A stretch of 64,000 nucleotides of DNA from Anaeramoeba flamelloides. Its lineage: Eukaryota > Metamonada > Anaeramoebidae. The translations under genes were made by a program, and so were the position numbers. The notes below the pieces were generated by a model. That model saw nothing but the letters and a program-made list of their open reading frames with translations, was not told the origin of the DNA and did not search any database. The number at the start of each line of letters is the position of its first letter. The first letter of the stretch is position 1. This document shows positions 51,560-63,900 of the stretch, in pieces. Location of the stretch: NCBI GenBank assembly GCA_027625915.1, contig JANTQA010000057.1:5084001-5148000 (forward strand). Direction: 5' to 3'.

Positions 51560-54500
51560 ATGAATTATGGATATTATAGAAAAGAAGAAGACTTATACCA
51601 GGACGAAACTGATCGAAAATATCTGAGTGGCTTAACCCAAACAGAGCGTGAACAAATTATTTATGAAAGGGTTTTGGAACGTGAAAAGCTACAGGATCGA
51701 AGAAAGATCGAAAAATCATTAGGCAAAGAAAACACGAATGTTATCCCTGAAATCACCTCATTTGAAAACAAACGTAAGGCAAAATCAAAGCAATATTTAA
51801 AAACAACACAAGACGACGAAGATCTTTCCAAAGTCGGCTATCACAATTTAATCCCAACCACAGAAACCGTCCCAATTCATGTTAAAAAACCACTAATTGA
51901 GTTTGTTTTTTATTTTTCAATTCTTTCCTCCTTTTAAGCCGTTCATTCTTGTATTGACTCACTCACTTGTTTCTTTTTGAATTGTTCACAACTCTTTACT
52001 TTTTTATTTGTTTATTTGCTTCTTTTCAAAACAAAACACAAACTACAAAATACAAAATACAAAATTCAAAAAACACAATAAAACAATAACAATAACAAAA
52101 ACAAAAACAAAAATAAAATAAAAGAGATGATCTTCATATAGAAGAATTAAAGTCTGTTAGATTGACAAGAAATTTTCTACGATCTTTACTTGACGAACCA
52201 TATTTTGACGAAGTTGTTAAAGGCATGTTTATACGATTTTCTTATCTTCAAAGAGGAGGCAAACACGTCTACAAAATAGGTCAAATTTTTGGTGTAATGG
52301 AATCTAACCGACCTTATAAAGTTGATAACAAAATTACAAATAAAAGGCTCAAGGTACGAATTGGGAAACAAGAAAGTTCACTTCGAATTTGTTTTGTCTC
52401 TAATCAAACATATGAAAACGAGGTAAATCTTTAGATTTTCTTTTTCTTTTTTTTTTTCCTATTTGTTTTTTTTTATTTTTTTTTTATTGAAATCTTTTTC
52501 TTTATTTCTTTTCTTTTTGAGAAAAAATTCACCTAACAGACAAACTTCGTTGCGTATTATATTTAGCGCACAAGTAATTACTTTTTTACTTTTAAGGGTA
52601 CAATCACAAACCATGAATCTGTACCATACTCAAGAAGTGGTTTACCACTAAAAATGATATTCTCAAATTACACTTCTTTTGTTTGAAAAAATTCAAATAA
52701 CGTAGATGAAAATTCACAGGATCTTAATTGTAACAATCCCATTAACCAAAAAAAAAGAATACAATGAGATCTTCAATAACAAAAACCGAAAATAACAAAA
52801 AAAAAAAGTTTATCCAAATCCCAAGGACAAAAATACAATGAACAAATACCATAAAATCTCAAAATCAAAAATTCAAATTTAGAACCAAAAAAAATTCACA
52901 GTATCCTCAATTACAAAAATAACAATTTTAAAAAAGAAGTTTCAAAGGATTCTCAATTTCAAAAAATTGGATTTTAATAAACAAAACTAATCGTTTCTTA
53001 TTTTGTGGTTCCAAAGGGTCAAATTTCAAATGACAAAAAGGTTCACAAAAATCCCAATGGACAAAATATGAATTACAAAAAAAAAAAATTCAAATAGTTC
53101 TAAAAAAGATTTTATTATCTTAATTTCATAAATTCAAATTTAAAAATAAATCCAAAGTCTCTCAAAAACAAAAATTCAAATTTAGAACCAAAAAAAATTC
53201 ACAGTATTTCAATTACAAAAATAACAATTTTAAAAAAGAAGTTTCAAAGAATTCTCAATTACAAAAAATCAAATTTACTAAAAAAAAAAAATCCAATCAT
53301 TTATTGTTTTATATTTTTTCAAATGCTTAAATTTCTTCAATTTAGAAACAAATTGTTTTCTTTAAGTACAGAATTAATTTCATTCAATTTTGTTTTATAA
53401 GTCTATAAATTTGATAAAGTAAGGATTTTATAATACTAACCCCTAAAAATAACTCGTTTGAGAAAAGAAACAATTAAAAAAAAAAAATTCTTTGAGATCT
53501 CAAAAAGCGCACAAAAGAGCAACATTTTGAAACCAACACAACTCAGTTATTTTCAAATTATAACTAACAACGATTTAAATTGCAAATTGAGTGTTGCTCT
53601 TTGGTACTTTTTTCTAAAAATTACACCTTTTTCTTTGTTGATTTTCAGAGATCTATCATACACCACACGCTAATTTGTTTTTTTAATGTGTATTAGGCAC
53701 CCATAAAAAATGTCTAAAAAAGTTTTTACGTTTTCAAAAAATTTTTTTCATCATAATGACTTGAACCTTAATGATAAATTTCAATTGAAAATTTTAAACT
53801 AGATAAATTTACTGATGAAGTTTTCATATAGAATATTTGAATTTTTTAATTCTTCTGTTACAAAAATAACAAAGAACAAAAAGGAGATAACAAAAACGAT
53901 CAGTCTTGCATTTACTTTGATGGATTTTAAAGCCTTTTAAGAATTATACAGATACTAACAATAATTATATTGCCTCAGAGAATATAACACTTTCGAGATC
54001 CAAAGAATTTTTAAATTTTCAAAAGTTCTTTAATGAATCTCGAAAACTTTGCAAACAAGCTATGTTTTATCAAGTATATTCCACTAACCCACAAATAATA
54101 AACAAAAATAAAATAAAACAAAAAAAAAAAATGAAAATAAACATTGATCAACCAATAATAAATTCTATTTTAAAAAGTTAAAAATTACAAAAGATTTTTT
54201 TTCCAATCAGAAAATTTTGAAAGTATTAAAGAAACAATTTTGTTATTTAGGGTTACTCATGATCAAAATAATAAAAAAAAAAAAAAAAAGGAAAATCTTT
54301 CGTAATTGATCTTATTAATTACAAAATAAATAATTTTTTTTTTTTTTATTTTGAAGGAAGGAAATTAATTTTCTCTTACAGCCGTTAGGTTTTTTTTAAT
54401 TTAAGAAATAAACTGAAAATTTAATAAACTTTCGATTTATTTCTGAAATTAAAAAAAATCTAGGCACTTTTTGTTAGGTTTTACAGAATTCAAAAGAATG

Positions 54501-56364
54501 GAGTAAAATCAAAAGATTTAATTCAATTCTTTTAAATTAAAAAAAACCTAGGCACTTGGCGGCACTCTATGGCACTTAACGTTAGGTTTTTTTTAATTTT
54601 TGTTTTGAATAAAAAAATCAATAGATTTTCCAGAGAAAGCAAAAACAAGAATTAAAAAAAAACTGCCGTTATCTTTTCTTGAGTTTTCTGTTTGTTCCGA
54701 AAATCGATATATTTCAAGAATAAAAAAAAAACATAGACACTTGATGGCACTTGACGGACACTATATGGCACTTTTCGGACACTTTCGTGAGGTTTTTTGA
54801 ATTTTAGAAATTAAAAGAAAATTTCAATAATTTTCAGTTTATTTCAAAAATTAAAAAAAATTGCTGTTATGTTTTTTTGGGTTTTCTATTTATTTGTGAA
54901 GTTTTCTAGGTTTTTTTTACTTTTTAAAATGTAAAAAAAATCAATTGATTTTCGGAAACAAAAACAAGAATTAAAAAAAAATTGGTTAGCTTTTCAAGAA
55001 TTCAAAAGAATTGAGCAAAACCTTTGGCTTTCAGAATAAAACAGAAAACATCGGCATTTGACAACACTCTAAGATTGTTTATTGATATTATTATTATACC
55101 TAATACTTTTTAAATATTCTTGGCCTTTCTACCCAGAACTATTTATTCTAAAGTTTTGTTTAAAATTATTTAAAATTTTTATTTAATAATTTTAAGTTTT
55201 CAATTGCCCTTATGATCTTTTTTTTTTTTTATAGGTAAATGTTAATTTGTCTGGAATGTGTTCAAAACCAAGAATTTCTAATTTTTTTCATAAGTTTATA
55301 TCTTCTTTTATAGATTGAAAATTTGTCTTGATCAATTCTAACCTCAGTATTATAAATTATTCTTGGAGAATGTGGGTTAATTTCTAAAAAAATTGTGACT
55401 TTTTTATTTATCCAAACATTATGTAAGTTGAAGCATTTTTGAGCTAGATTAAAAATTCCAAATCCATGGAATAATTTAATAATGTATATTGATTTGAACA
55501 TTTGTAATTTTACTCGAATTATATAAATAGTTTTTTTTGACTCAAAATAAGTCTTAATTTTTTTAAAAACTATTTTCTACTTTTTTGAAGTTTTTTTTTT
55601 CAAACGATTTTCTTTTTCAAACCAAATTCCTAAAAATTTTATTGTGGATCAAAAAAAATAAATAAATTCTAAATAAATAATAGGAATTTGAAAAATGGAA
55701 ACAACATATGAAAAGAGATCGGAAAACATTGCCGACAAAATATAAATTAGAAAAATATCGCAACAAATTAGAATCTGCAAAAACACATCAATATACGGAA
55801 AACGAAATTAATGAAATGATCAAAAAAAAAAAAGATCTGGGTAATGTCAAAAGAAATTATGGTGTACAAATTTTGCAGCTTAAATATAAACAAGATCGAG
55901 AAAAAACATTAGGAAATAAACAAAAAGTAAAAGAAATTCAAAAAAAAATCCATAAATTAGAAAAAAAGAAAGATGAGCAAAGATCGGTCTTACAAAGTGG
56001 AAGCAATCTTGATCTCCTAGAACAAATTAATCAAAGAAATTATATCAAAAATATTGAAGAAGGTGACCAAATATTGAAAAAGATCAAATTAAACAATGAA
56101 AACGAAGATGAAGACGATTTGGATGCATTTAAGAAAATTGCAACAGTGCCAAGACAAATTAGTGTCGTTGATATCGATTATAAAAAGGAAGAAGAAAAGG
56201 AAAAAAAAAAAAAAGAAGCATTCGAAAAAAAGAAAAAGCAAAAGCAAGATCTTAAAAGAAAACGCAAATTAAATAAGAAAATGGGGCTAAACATCCTTGA
56301 GCAAGCTCACGATTTTGAACTCGATTTAGAACTCGATATGGATACTTTATTGAACAAAAAATAA
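51560..56364 (+). CDS. RTF1: RTF1, Paf1-complex subunit with Plus3 domain, three exons
   Basis: Rtf1 belongs to the Paf1 transcription-elongation complex and promotes H2B ubiquitination; Plus3 binds Spt5. Exons 51560-51900, 52125-52422 and 55684-56364 join in phase (introns of 224 and 3261 bases; GTTTGT..AAG and GTAAAT..TAG) to give 439 residues. Exon 1 holds the conserved N-terminal stretch DLYQDETDRKYLSGLTQTER, EQIIYERVLEREKLQDRRKI. Exon 2 holds Plus3: IEELKSVRLTRNFLRSLLDE, PYFDEVVKGMFIRFSY, YKIGQIFGVMESNRPYKV, TNKRLKVRIG, ICFVSNQTYENE. Exon 3 starts EFEKWKQHM and carries the helical C-terminal half and basic region. An in-frame TGA at 51554 fixes the start. The protein lacks the long acidic N-terminus of animal Rtf1. 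Identification by motif order is strong. Confidence 0.88.
54375..55085. repeat. Palindrome-module array D, inside RTF1 intron 2
   Basis: Type II module TTTAATTTAAGAAATAAACT / ATTTCTGAAATTAAAAAAAA at 54390-54460, linker CTAGGCACTTTTTGTTAGG, a type I module, and further type II/III modules to about 55070, with linkers repeating GGCACTTGACGG and GGCACTCTATGG. It is transcribed as part of the RTF1 intron, where the hairpins could fold in the pre-mRNA. Confidence 0.75.
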
Positions 56365-57259
56365 TTCATTTTATAAAAAAGATAATTTCAATTTTCATAT
56401 TAATTAATTAATTAATTATTTATTTATTTATTGACAATCCTTTAATTTATTATTTTTTGAACAATAATTAGAATTGGTTGTTTTTTGTTTTGTTTTATTA
56501 GGTTATTTCCCTCTTTTCATCATTTTTTTTTTTTTTTTTTTGTTTTTTTATTTAAATGTTTATTTTTATATGAATGAATTCAAAAATTATTTGATAAATA
56601 AAAATAATAAATAATAAATCATGCACAAGTAATTGAAAAAAAATTTTAAATTATATTTTCTTCTTTTTGATCTTTTAAAACTGAAAAAATATAATGATAA
56701 TAGAGCAAAGATTTGACAAACAATTTAAATTATTTGAACACTTGATTATTTTTCAATTATATTTTTTTTGAGTTTTCTTTTTTGAGAGAAAAAAACGAAT
56801 TTTTATTTTTTTTATTAAAAAGAATTGATGAAGAAAATGATCAATAGGTGAGCTTCAAATTTGTTGGGGGAAATATTGAAAAAGATAAATGGATGTGGTG
56901 ATTTACCCCTTTCCAATACCTGATTATCTTTTATTATGATGAATTTCTTGTGGGCCGGGCATTAATGTATTATATAAGGATCAACTTCTTTCAACTTTGG
57001 GATTATACAGAAATGATGGTATCTATGTATTTGGTTCTAGAAAATATCAACAAAATTAGCATACAACGAAACAACCCCAACATATTTAATACTGAGTCAG
57101 AAAAATTAAACTTTTCATCAAGTTTATGCTCACTTTATGTTATTTTTTAATATCTTTTTATTATTTTTCTAACTTGTCTTTTTCTTTTCTTTGTTTAAAA
57201 AAATTTTCTTCTTTCTTTTTTTTTATGGAAAAGATATTCTGGAGCTATAATCTTAACTA
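56365..57259. other. Spacer after RTF1
   Basis: AT-rich. A plus-strand open stretch up to 57150 (LMYYIRINFFQLWDYTEMMV) is faintly like the middle of a Tc1/mariner transposase but too weak to call. Nothing else seen. Confidence 0.35.
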
Positions 57260-57690
57260 GATTATAGCTAGGAAAAAAATTAAAATAAAATTTTCGAGTT
57301 ACAGGAGGTGCTGTGGAGTGTTTTCGAGTTTCATCAAGTTTCGTCAAGTATCATGGGTTTTCTAGTATTCAGAGGAATAGAGTAAAAAAAATTTTTTTGT
57401 CTCTATTCTTTTAATTTTTGGAAAAACATACAGCTGTTTTCTTGAGTTTTTCCAGTTAATTTGTAAAAAATATTGAACTTCTAAATAAACATTAAAACTC
57501 AAAAAAAGCTAAAGTGTGGTTTTCCTGAATTCAAAATAGTAGATGAAAAATCAAAGATTTTACTTGATTACTTTAATTTCTGGAAAAACTAACGACGGTT
57601 ATTTTTAATTTAAGATATAAAAGGAGAATTAAAAAAATTTTTTTGTTTATTTCTTAAATTAAAATAACCCTAAAGGAAAATTATCAGTAG
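57260..57690. repeat. Palindrome-module array E
   Basis: Modules in order: type I (TAGTATTCAGAGGAATAGAG / TCTCTATTCTTTTAATTTTT), type III (CTTGAGTTTTTCCAGTTAAT), type I again (CCTGAATTCAAAATAGTAGA / TTTAATTTCTGGAAAAACTA) and type II (TTTTAATTTAAGATATAAAA / TTTATTTCTTAAATTAAAAT). Looser than array B, so probably older. Confidence 0.65.
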
Positions 57691-57814
57691 ATTTTTTGAA
57701 TTGCCTCATCCATAATTGAAAAAGGTTTTTGGAATTTTTCTGGAGGTATAATAAAAAATTTTTGAAAATGAATATATTTAAAAAAAAGTAATTGTTTTCT
57801 TCAAAGAATGCAAA

Positions 57815-58325
57815 CTATCTTTCATAATAATTGTCCCATTAAAAATCAAATTTTAAATAAAAATATTTTTAATAATTGAAGTTATCTATTATAATATAAA
57901 AATTTAGATTTTAATATTCAATACTATACTCAAGAGATATTTATTTTTTTGTCAAAAAAGAAAAGAAAAAAAAAAAAATTTTTTAAAAAAAATTGTGCCA
58001 TTTATTTTGAAAGAAGCATTAGATAAATAATTTAAAATTTAAAAAATTAAAAAAACCCATTTATCGATTCTCCTTCCTTTTGAATAACTAAATCTAATCT
58101 CTTTTTCATATTTGAAACCAAATTTTTCATTAATTCATCTGTTACTTTCAAATTTTTCATTTTCATTTTCCATTTTAACAAAACACAGTTGAAAAAATAA
58201 AAAAGAGAAAAAATGATTTATTTGCAAACTCTCATTGTGGGAGGAAAAACTTCAAAACGATACAAAAGCAATTCATTATTCAAATGTAAGATGGGCCATT
58301 TATTATGAAATTTAGTTTATATTAT
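57815..58325 (-). mobile_element. Tc1/mariner relic: transposase C-terminal tail, copy 2
   Basis: Direct repeat of 15715-16235 over about 500 bases with high identity. On the minus strand it keeps VTDELMKNLVSNMKKRLDLV then IQKEGESINGFF, with a small deletion before it relative to copy 1. As in copy 1, the catalytic region is absent. A TA-rich tract follows. Confidence 0.6.
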
Positions 58326-58339
58326 AATTATGAATAATA

Positions 58340-58420
58340 CTATACATACATATATATATATATATATTGATATTGAAATCAAATCAATATATATATACAT
58401 ATATATAATTTTCTAAATGA
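58340..58420. repeat. TA-rich palindromic microsatellite
   Basis: ATATATATATATTGATATTG and CAAATCAATATATATATACA form a near-palindrome. A second, compound tract lies at 58835-58874: (TA)n, then (TG)n, then a run of about 11 G, the longest G run in the window. Confidence 0.7.
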
Positions 58421-59089
58421 TGCCAAAATATCTTTTAAAATGAATAAATATTTAATCAAGTATTTTAGGTAATTTTGAGTTGCAAAGGTCTCCAAAAAAA
58501 TTCCTGTAAAGTTTAGTGTGTTGTAATCATGAAAACTAAGTAGTTTTTGGTGCATAGGTAAACTTTTCAAAAAAAAAAGTTTTTTTGTCAAAATTTGGAT
58601 GGAAAATTAATAATTGGGCAATAAACAAAAAAAAATTTTTCAATTTATTTTGTTTTATGCTGAAAAAATTTTTTCAAGTTATTTTTTCATTGTATGTAAC
58701 TTAAAAATTTTTGATTATAAATTTTTTTTTTCAGAGATATTTGTTTATATATTCTATATCTTTTAATCCTTTGATATAATTCAAATTAAAAATTTTATTT
58801 CAAAGGCAATTGGGATATCTAGGATAATAATGGGTATATATATATATATATATATGTGTGTGTGGGGGGGGGGGTAGTAATTAGTGCTACCATCCATCAT
58901 TCCTTTAACTTTTTATTTTAATATATCCTCTTTTTACAGAAATAAACTTATAAAAGAAAGAATATTTTTTTTTTTTTTTTGAAGCTTTTTACTTATTCCT
59001 CTACTTTTTTTAAAGCTATTTGATATTTTTTTATACTTTCAATAGTACTTTATATGCTAATGATTTTGTTTGTTTACTTCAACTTTTTG

Positions 59090-59390
59090 TTTTGAAAATT
59101 TTCAAAGGATTAATTTCAGAAATTGAGTAATTGGGGAATTAAATATTCTAATAGCCAACCCAAAATTAAACTTTATAACTTAAAAACCAACCAATATATT
59201 AGTCTTAGACTCTTCAATTTTGATGTTGAATTGGAAATAAATTGATTGATATATTATTACCTTTTTGAACCACGATTAAAATACATACCAAGTTAACGAT
59301 CTATGAGATAAGAACCAAACAAACAAGTCGCTAGACACCATACAAGATGATCTTTTTTAATTCCAGATATTGTAAACCTTAAGGATTGCG
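59090..59390 (-). mobile_element. TTAA TIR element family H, copy 2 (partial)
   Basis: Reverse-orientation match to the left half of 49521-50085: the right end is ATCCTTAAGGTTTACAATAT on the minus strand, and inner blocks GGTTCAAAAAGG and TTTTGGGTTG also match. The distal end is not recognisable. Confidence 0.5.
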
Positions 59391-60967
59391 TTTTCAGGTG
59401 TAATTGTTGCTAAAAAACCTCTTGAAAGAGTTCCTTAATCCCAGTTAAATTTGTATCCACAGAGAATTTCTATTAAAAAAAATGAAAAATTTTCAGAATT
59501 TCAATTATTCTCACTTTTTATCTTTTGAGATCTTGCAAAATTTGATTATAATATTTCATAATTCTGATTTCAAATCTTTAAAAACAAAAAAAAATCATAA
59601 TCTGTTCTAAATATTATTATCATATACTTTTACAACAATTTAGTTTTCAAGCAAATTAATAAAAACTCAAAATAAATCGGAATCTTTCTTTGAATTTTTT
59701 CACTGTATTTTCTTTTACTTTACTACTGCCAAAATAAACTGTGCCGAAAAGTTTAATTAATATTTCAAAATAAAAAGAGTGTTTATTTATTAAACAAGAT
59801 TAAAACATTAACCCATCAAAGAAATTAATAATAAACCCTAATTAAATATGGTATTGGTTTCTTAAAGTTCTATTTATTTAAAAAGAAATTCTAAAAATAA
59901 AGGATCAAATTCGAGAAAATTTATCTCAAAAAATAGAGTGAATTTCGATAATATTTTAACTTCAAAAAAACAAAAAATTTCAAAAAACAAAGAAAATTAC
60001 AAAAAATTTGAATAAAATTGCATTCCTAATTTAAAATTTGCTGAAAACCTCAAGGGTTTGACATTTAAATTGATTTTTAAGTTGGGTAATGAATTAATTA
60101 TTGCATTGGAACAAGAAGAAAAAAAAGCAGAGATTATATTTTGAAACATAGACTATAGTCATTGTAGACTTATTATTTTGATCGCATAAACTTTGAGAAA
60201 CTAGTAATTTTTTTTATCAAATTTTTTTGGAATGAAAATTCTTTTTGAGAAGTGAAGGCAAAACAACACCCTAACCCAACACCCCCAACACGGGAACTTC
60301 GTCCTTAAAGATTCCAAACACACTTGAAAATTTATTTTGTTCAAAAAAATAATTTTTTTCTTCAAAACTTTTTTATTTCAAGAAAAACTTTTGACCTAAA
60401 AAATCACAAATATTACCTTAGTCAATTCAATTAGAACATTCTCAATGGACTTATTTTTGAATTAAAAAAAAGATTTGAAAAACTTATAAAAGGTTAAGAT
60501 CAGTAAAAAAAATTTTTTCCAAAGATCGTTTTCTAAATAAATTTTTGTATTAAAACCCCATAAAGCCCAAAATAATCAAAAAAAAAAGGAAAAAACTCAG
60601 TCTTCTGACTCTACAGAATGTATAGATACAAAAAAATGAATTTTTTATGTTTGAAATACCCAAGAGAAATATTTTTCAGCAAATAAGACTTTTAAAAAGA
60701 TGTAAATTTTTTAAAAATAAACTCAAATAAAAACAAACCCATTTAGATTTTTTTTACTATTCTTTTGAAAAAAAATAGAGCTCGAAAACCAAAACGAAGT
60801 CAAATTTCTGATATTTTATTCTTCAAATTAAAATTTAAAAAAATGATCTTTTTTTCATTATTTTTTCTAATTCTTTTTTTTTGTAATTTTTGTTGTTCCC
60901 AAACTTTTTTTTTAAATTTTCCTTTGGTTACTTTTAGAAAATACTCTTTTCCCTACAATCATACTTG
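59391..60967. other. Spacer upstream of the Ras gene
   Basis: AT-rich, with one C-rich patch (ACACCCTAACCCAACACCCC near 60267). It should contain the Ras promoter. The open frame at 60765-60968, with a hydrophobic stretch, overlaps the leader and is probably chance. Confidence 0.4.
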
Positions 60968-63900
60968 ATGTCTGAAACTCGTTTTACAATTGCTGTTGCT
61001 GTAAATTTCTTTTTTTTTTTTTTTCATAATTTTTTTTGTTTCTTTTTTTTTTTTTTTTTTTTTGATTTTTGTAGGCTCTTCTTTGTTCTGAAAATTTTTT
61101 TCTTCCCATTTTTTGCTTCTACACAATACAAAACAAAACAAAAAAAAACACACCCAAACCAAATTAGGGTCCAGGTAGTGTTGGTAAATCTGCAATTACT
61201 CTACAATTTATTACGCAAACATTTGTTCGTGATTATGGTAAGAATCATTCCCTATTCATTTCAAATTGGCTTTCAAGAGCTGTTTTCAATATGTGATCTT
61301 TCACAAATCTAATTTTCCTTTCATTCTTGTCATTTGCATTTTTTAATTTTCCGAATTCCAAATCACAAAAACCAAAAACAAAAAATAAAAAACAAAAAAC
61401 GAAAATAAATTTTAACTGGATTTTTCAACTATTAGATCCAACAATCGAAGGTTTGGAATTATTTTTTTCACTTTCTCTTTATTTGTTAATTTTAATTTCA
61501 TTTTTATCAACATAAGCACTCAACAAAAAATTCTTCTTTTTTTTTTAATATTTTTTTTTTTAACTTTTTTTTATTTTGATATTTGTCATGAATTTGAAAA
61601 ACAAAAGAATGCTATAGAAAACAAATCCAAGTGGATGGTCAGTCAGTTTATCTTGAAATCCAAGTAATCTTTTTTTTATTTTTATTGAATAATCTTTTTA
61701 AAAAATAAAGTATTAAAAACCTTCATAATTTTTTTTTTTTATTTCCTTTCTTCGATTTGTACACCTTAAAAAAATAATAAAAAACACACAACCCCACAAA
61801 ATAAATATTTGGATTTTTTTCAAAATTGCTCTTTTTCTTGATCCCATTTTTAATTCCAAATAGGATACAGGTAAACATCTTTTCTTCTTGAAATTTTCTA
61901 CACTTTTTAAAACTTTTTGTTTTCTTTCCTCTTTCTTGAGATAATAAGAATCGTTTCAAAAAGCACACACCTCTTTTTTTTTTTGTTTTTAAAGTGTAAA
62001 GTTAATAAAACATCCTTCCGATTTTTTTTTAATTTAATTGAAGAAAACAGTCAGAATAAGAATGGTTTGGCTCATTTCTTTTTACTTCAAAAAAAAACAA
62101 ATAAGGTAAATTGACAAGAAATGAAGAAGACTATTGTTTCTTTTTTATTTGTAAAGTAAAATAAACCTAACTACGGGTGCCTAGTTCATTACCTGACGTG
62201 CCGCAGTGTGTCTCGTTTTTTTTCTTTTTACCTGGAAATGAACATCGATTTTTTTTTTAGCGCCTCTTATAAGCTATAAAAACAAATTTTGGATTTTTTT
62301 TTTTTTTTTGACATTTTTTATTCAACAAGATAAAAAATTCTTTGTTAATGGGGACTTTTTTGTTTTGTTAACTTTGGGTTGGGCTTAAAAGAATAGTAAG
62401 GCTGGAAGTTGGGGATTTAAATTGCCTAGATTTTCATGACATTTTCTTATTTTTATTAAAAAACAATAAACCTGACTTAACAGAACCTGTGATTTTCAAT
62501 TTAAATGTAAGGTAATCATTGGTTTTATTAATCAAATTTCAATAAAAAAAACATAACCAAATTTTTCATTGGTATTTGTGTTCTCAAAATGAACATTAAT
62601 TTCATTACTGCTTAATTCAAAATTATTTTACACTTATTTTAGAAAATTCCATTGAAGAATTTTAAAATGAATTCCATTGAAAACTTGGTAAAACTGCTTT
62701 AAAAAAGTTTTTTTAATAAATTAATGAAAGCAGGTCTATTGAAGTTTGTAAACTACTGTTACTTGAAAAATAAATTGAAACAAATTTTCATTCAGCTTTC
62801 CTAATAACAAAAAAAAAAAAAAAACAATAATAAGAAAAAACAAAAACACCAAGAAAATTCTGACTTTGCAATTTCTTTTTAAAATCCATACAATTACTAT
62901 TAAAAAAATCTTATTGTTAACAATTTTAATTTTTCAAAGAATTTGAGAAATTTTGCATGAGACATTCCAACGAAAGGAAAAAAAATTTTTTAACATTTTA
63001 TTTTTTTTTAAAAATTTATAGTTTGATCAGATACTTTTCTTTTTCGGATTATCAACTCTAATCCAAAAGTTAATTATTTCTCTTATTTCTAAACAATTGT
63101 GTATGTGTTGATTCTTAAAAATAAAGTGAATTTTTCATTTTTAGCTTGGCAAATTTGAGTGAAATGGAGTTTACAAAATTTTTATCAAGTACCTTCAAAT
63201 AAGATCTTTTTTTAAATCATAAAATATCATTATTGCTCTATGATTATCTCTCCATTTGAACCTTGCCACCTCTTTTTCTTTTTCTCTTCATTTTTTTTCC
63301 TTTTTTTCTTTTCTTATGATATTTATATATATATATCTCCACTCAAAAGAAATTTACAGACTTAAAGATTAGAATTTTACATTTAAAAGTTATTTAACCC
63401 TGTTAAATACCTGTTATTATTTCCAGGGTTTAACATCTTGAAAAACTTGGTTTTTGAATTGAATAATTTCTTTCTACCTCTTAAGTTTAAGAAATACTTT
63501 TTATTTATTTTTTCTTAAAAGAAAAAAATAGGAATTTTACTTCCCTTAAAATAAAATAAGTCAATGGAGTTTACAAATTGAAAATTTGTTTTGAGCAGTA
63601 TATTGGATATTACACATTGGTTTTGTTCAATTTACTCAATTTTCCCTGTCTCTCTGACTGAAAAAGAGTTTAATTCTAATTTTAGGAACAAACAAGAAAA
63701 ATAATTCATTGGATCTAATTGCTTTTTTTTTTTTTTTTCAAAATTTCTAATATCCAAAATATAAAATTTCTAATTAATTTCAAAAACAAAAACTCCTTTT
63801 TTTATTTATTTTTTATTTTTAATTAATGAACTTATAGCTGGACAAGAAGAATATTCAACCCTCCGAACACACAATTTTATGAATGCAGATGGATTTGTGT

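Noticed and set aside
56880-57150. Open stretch with LMYYIRINFFQLWDY resembling a mariner transposase middle
   Set aside because: Similarity is by eye, short, and lacks catalytic residues.
60765-60968. Open frame with a hydrophobic, signal-like segment
   Set aside because: Ends at the Ras start codon, is Phe/Lys-biased like spacer, and no family motif is present.
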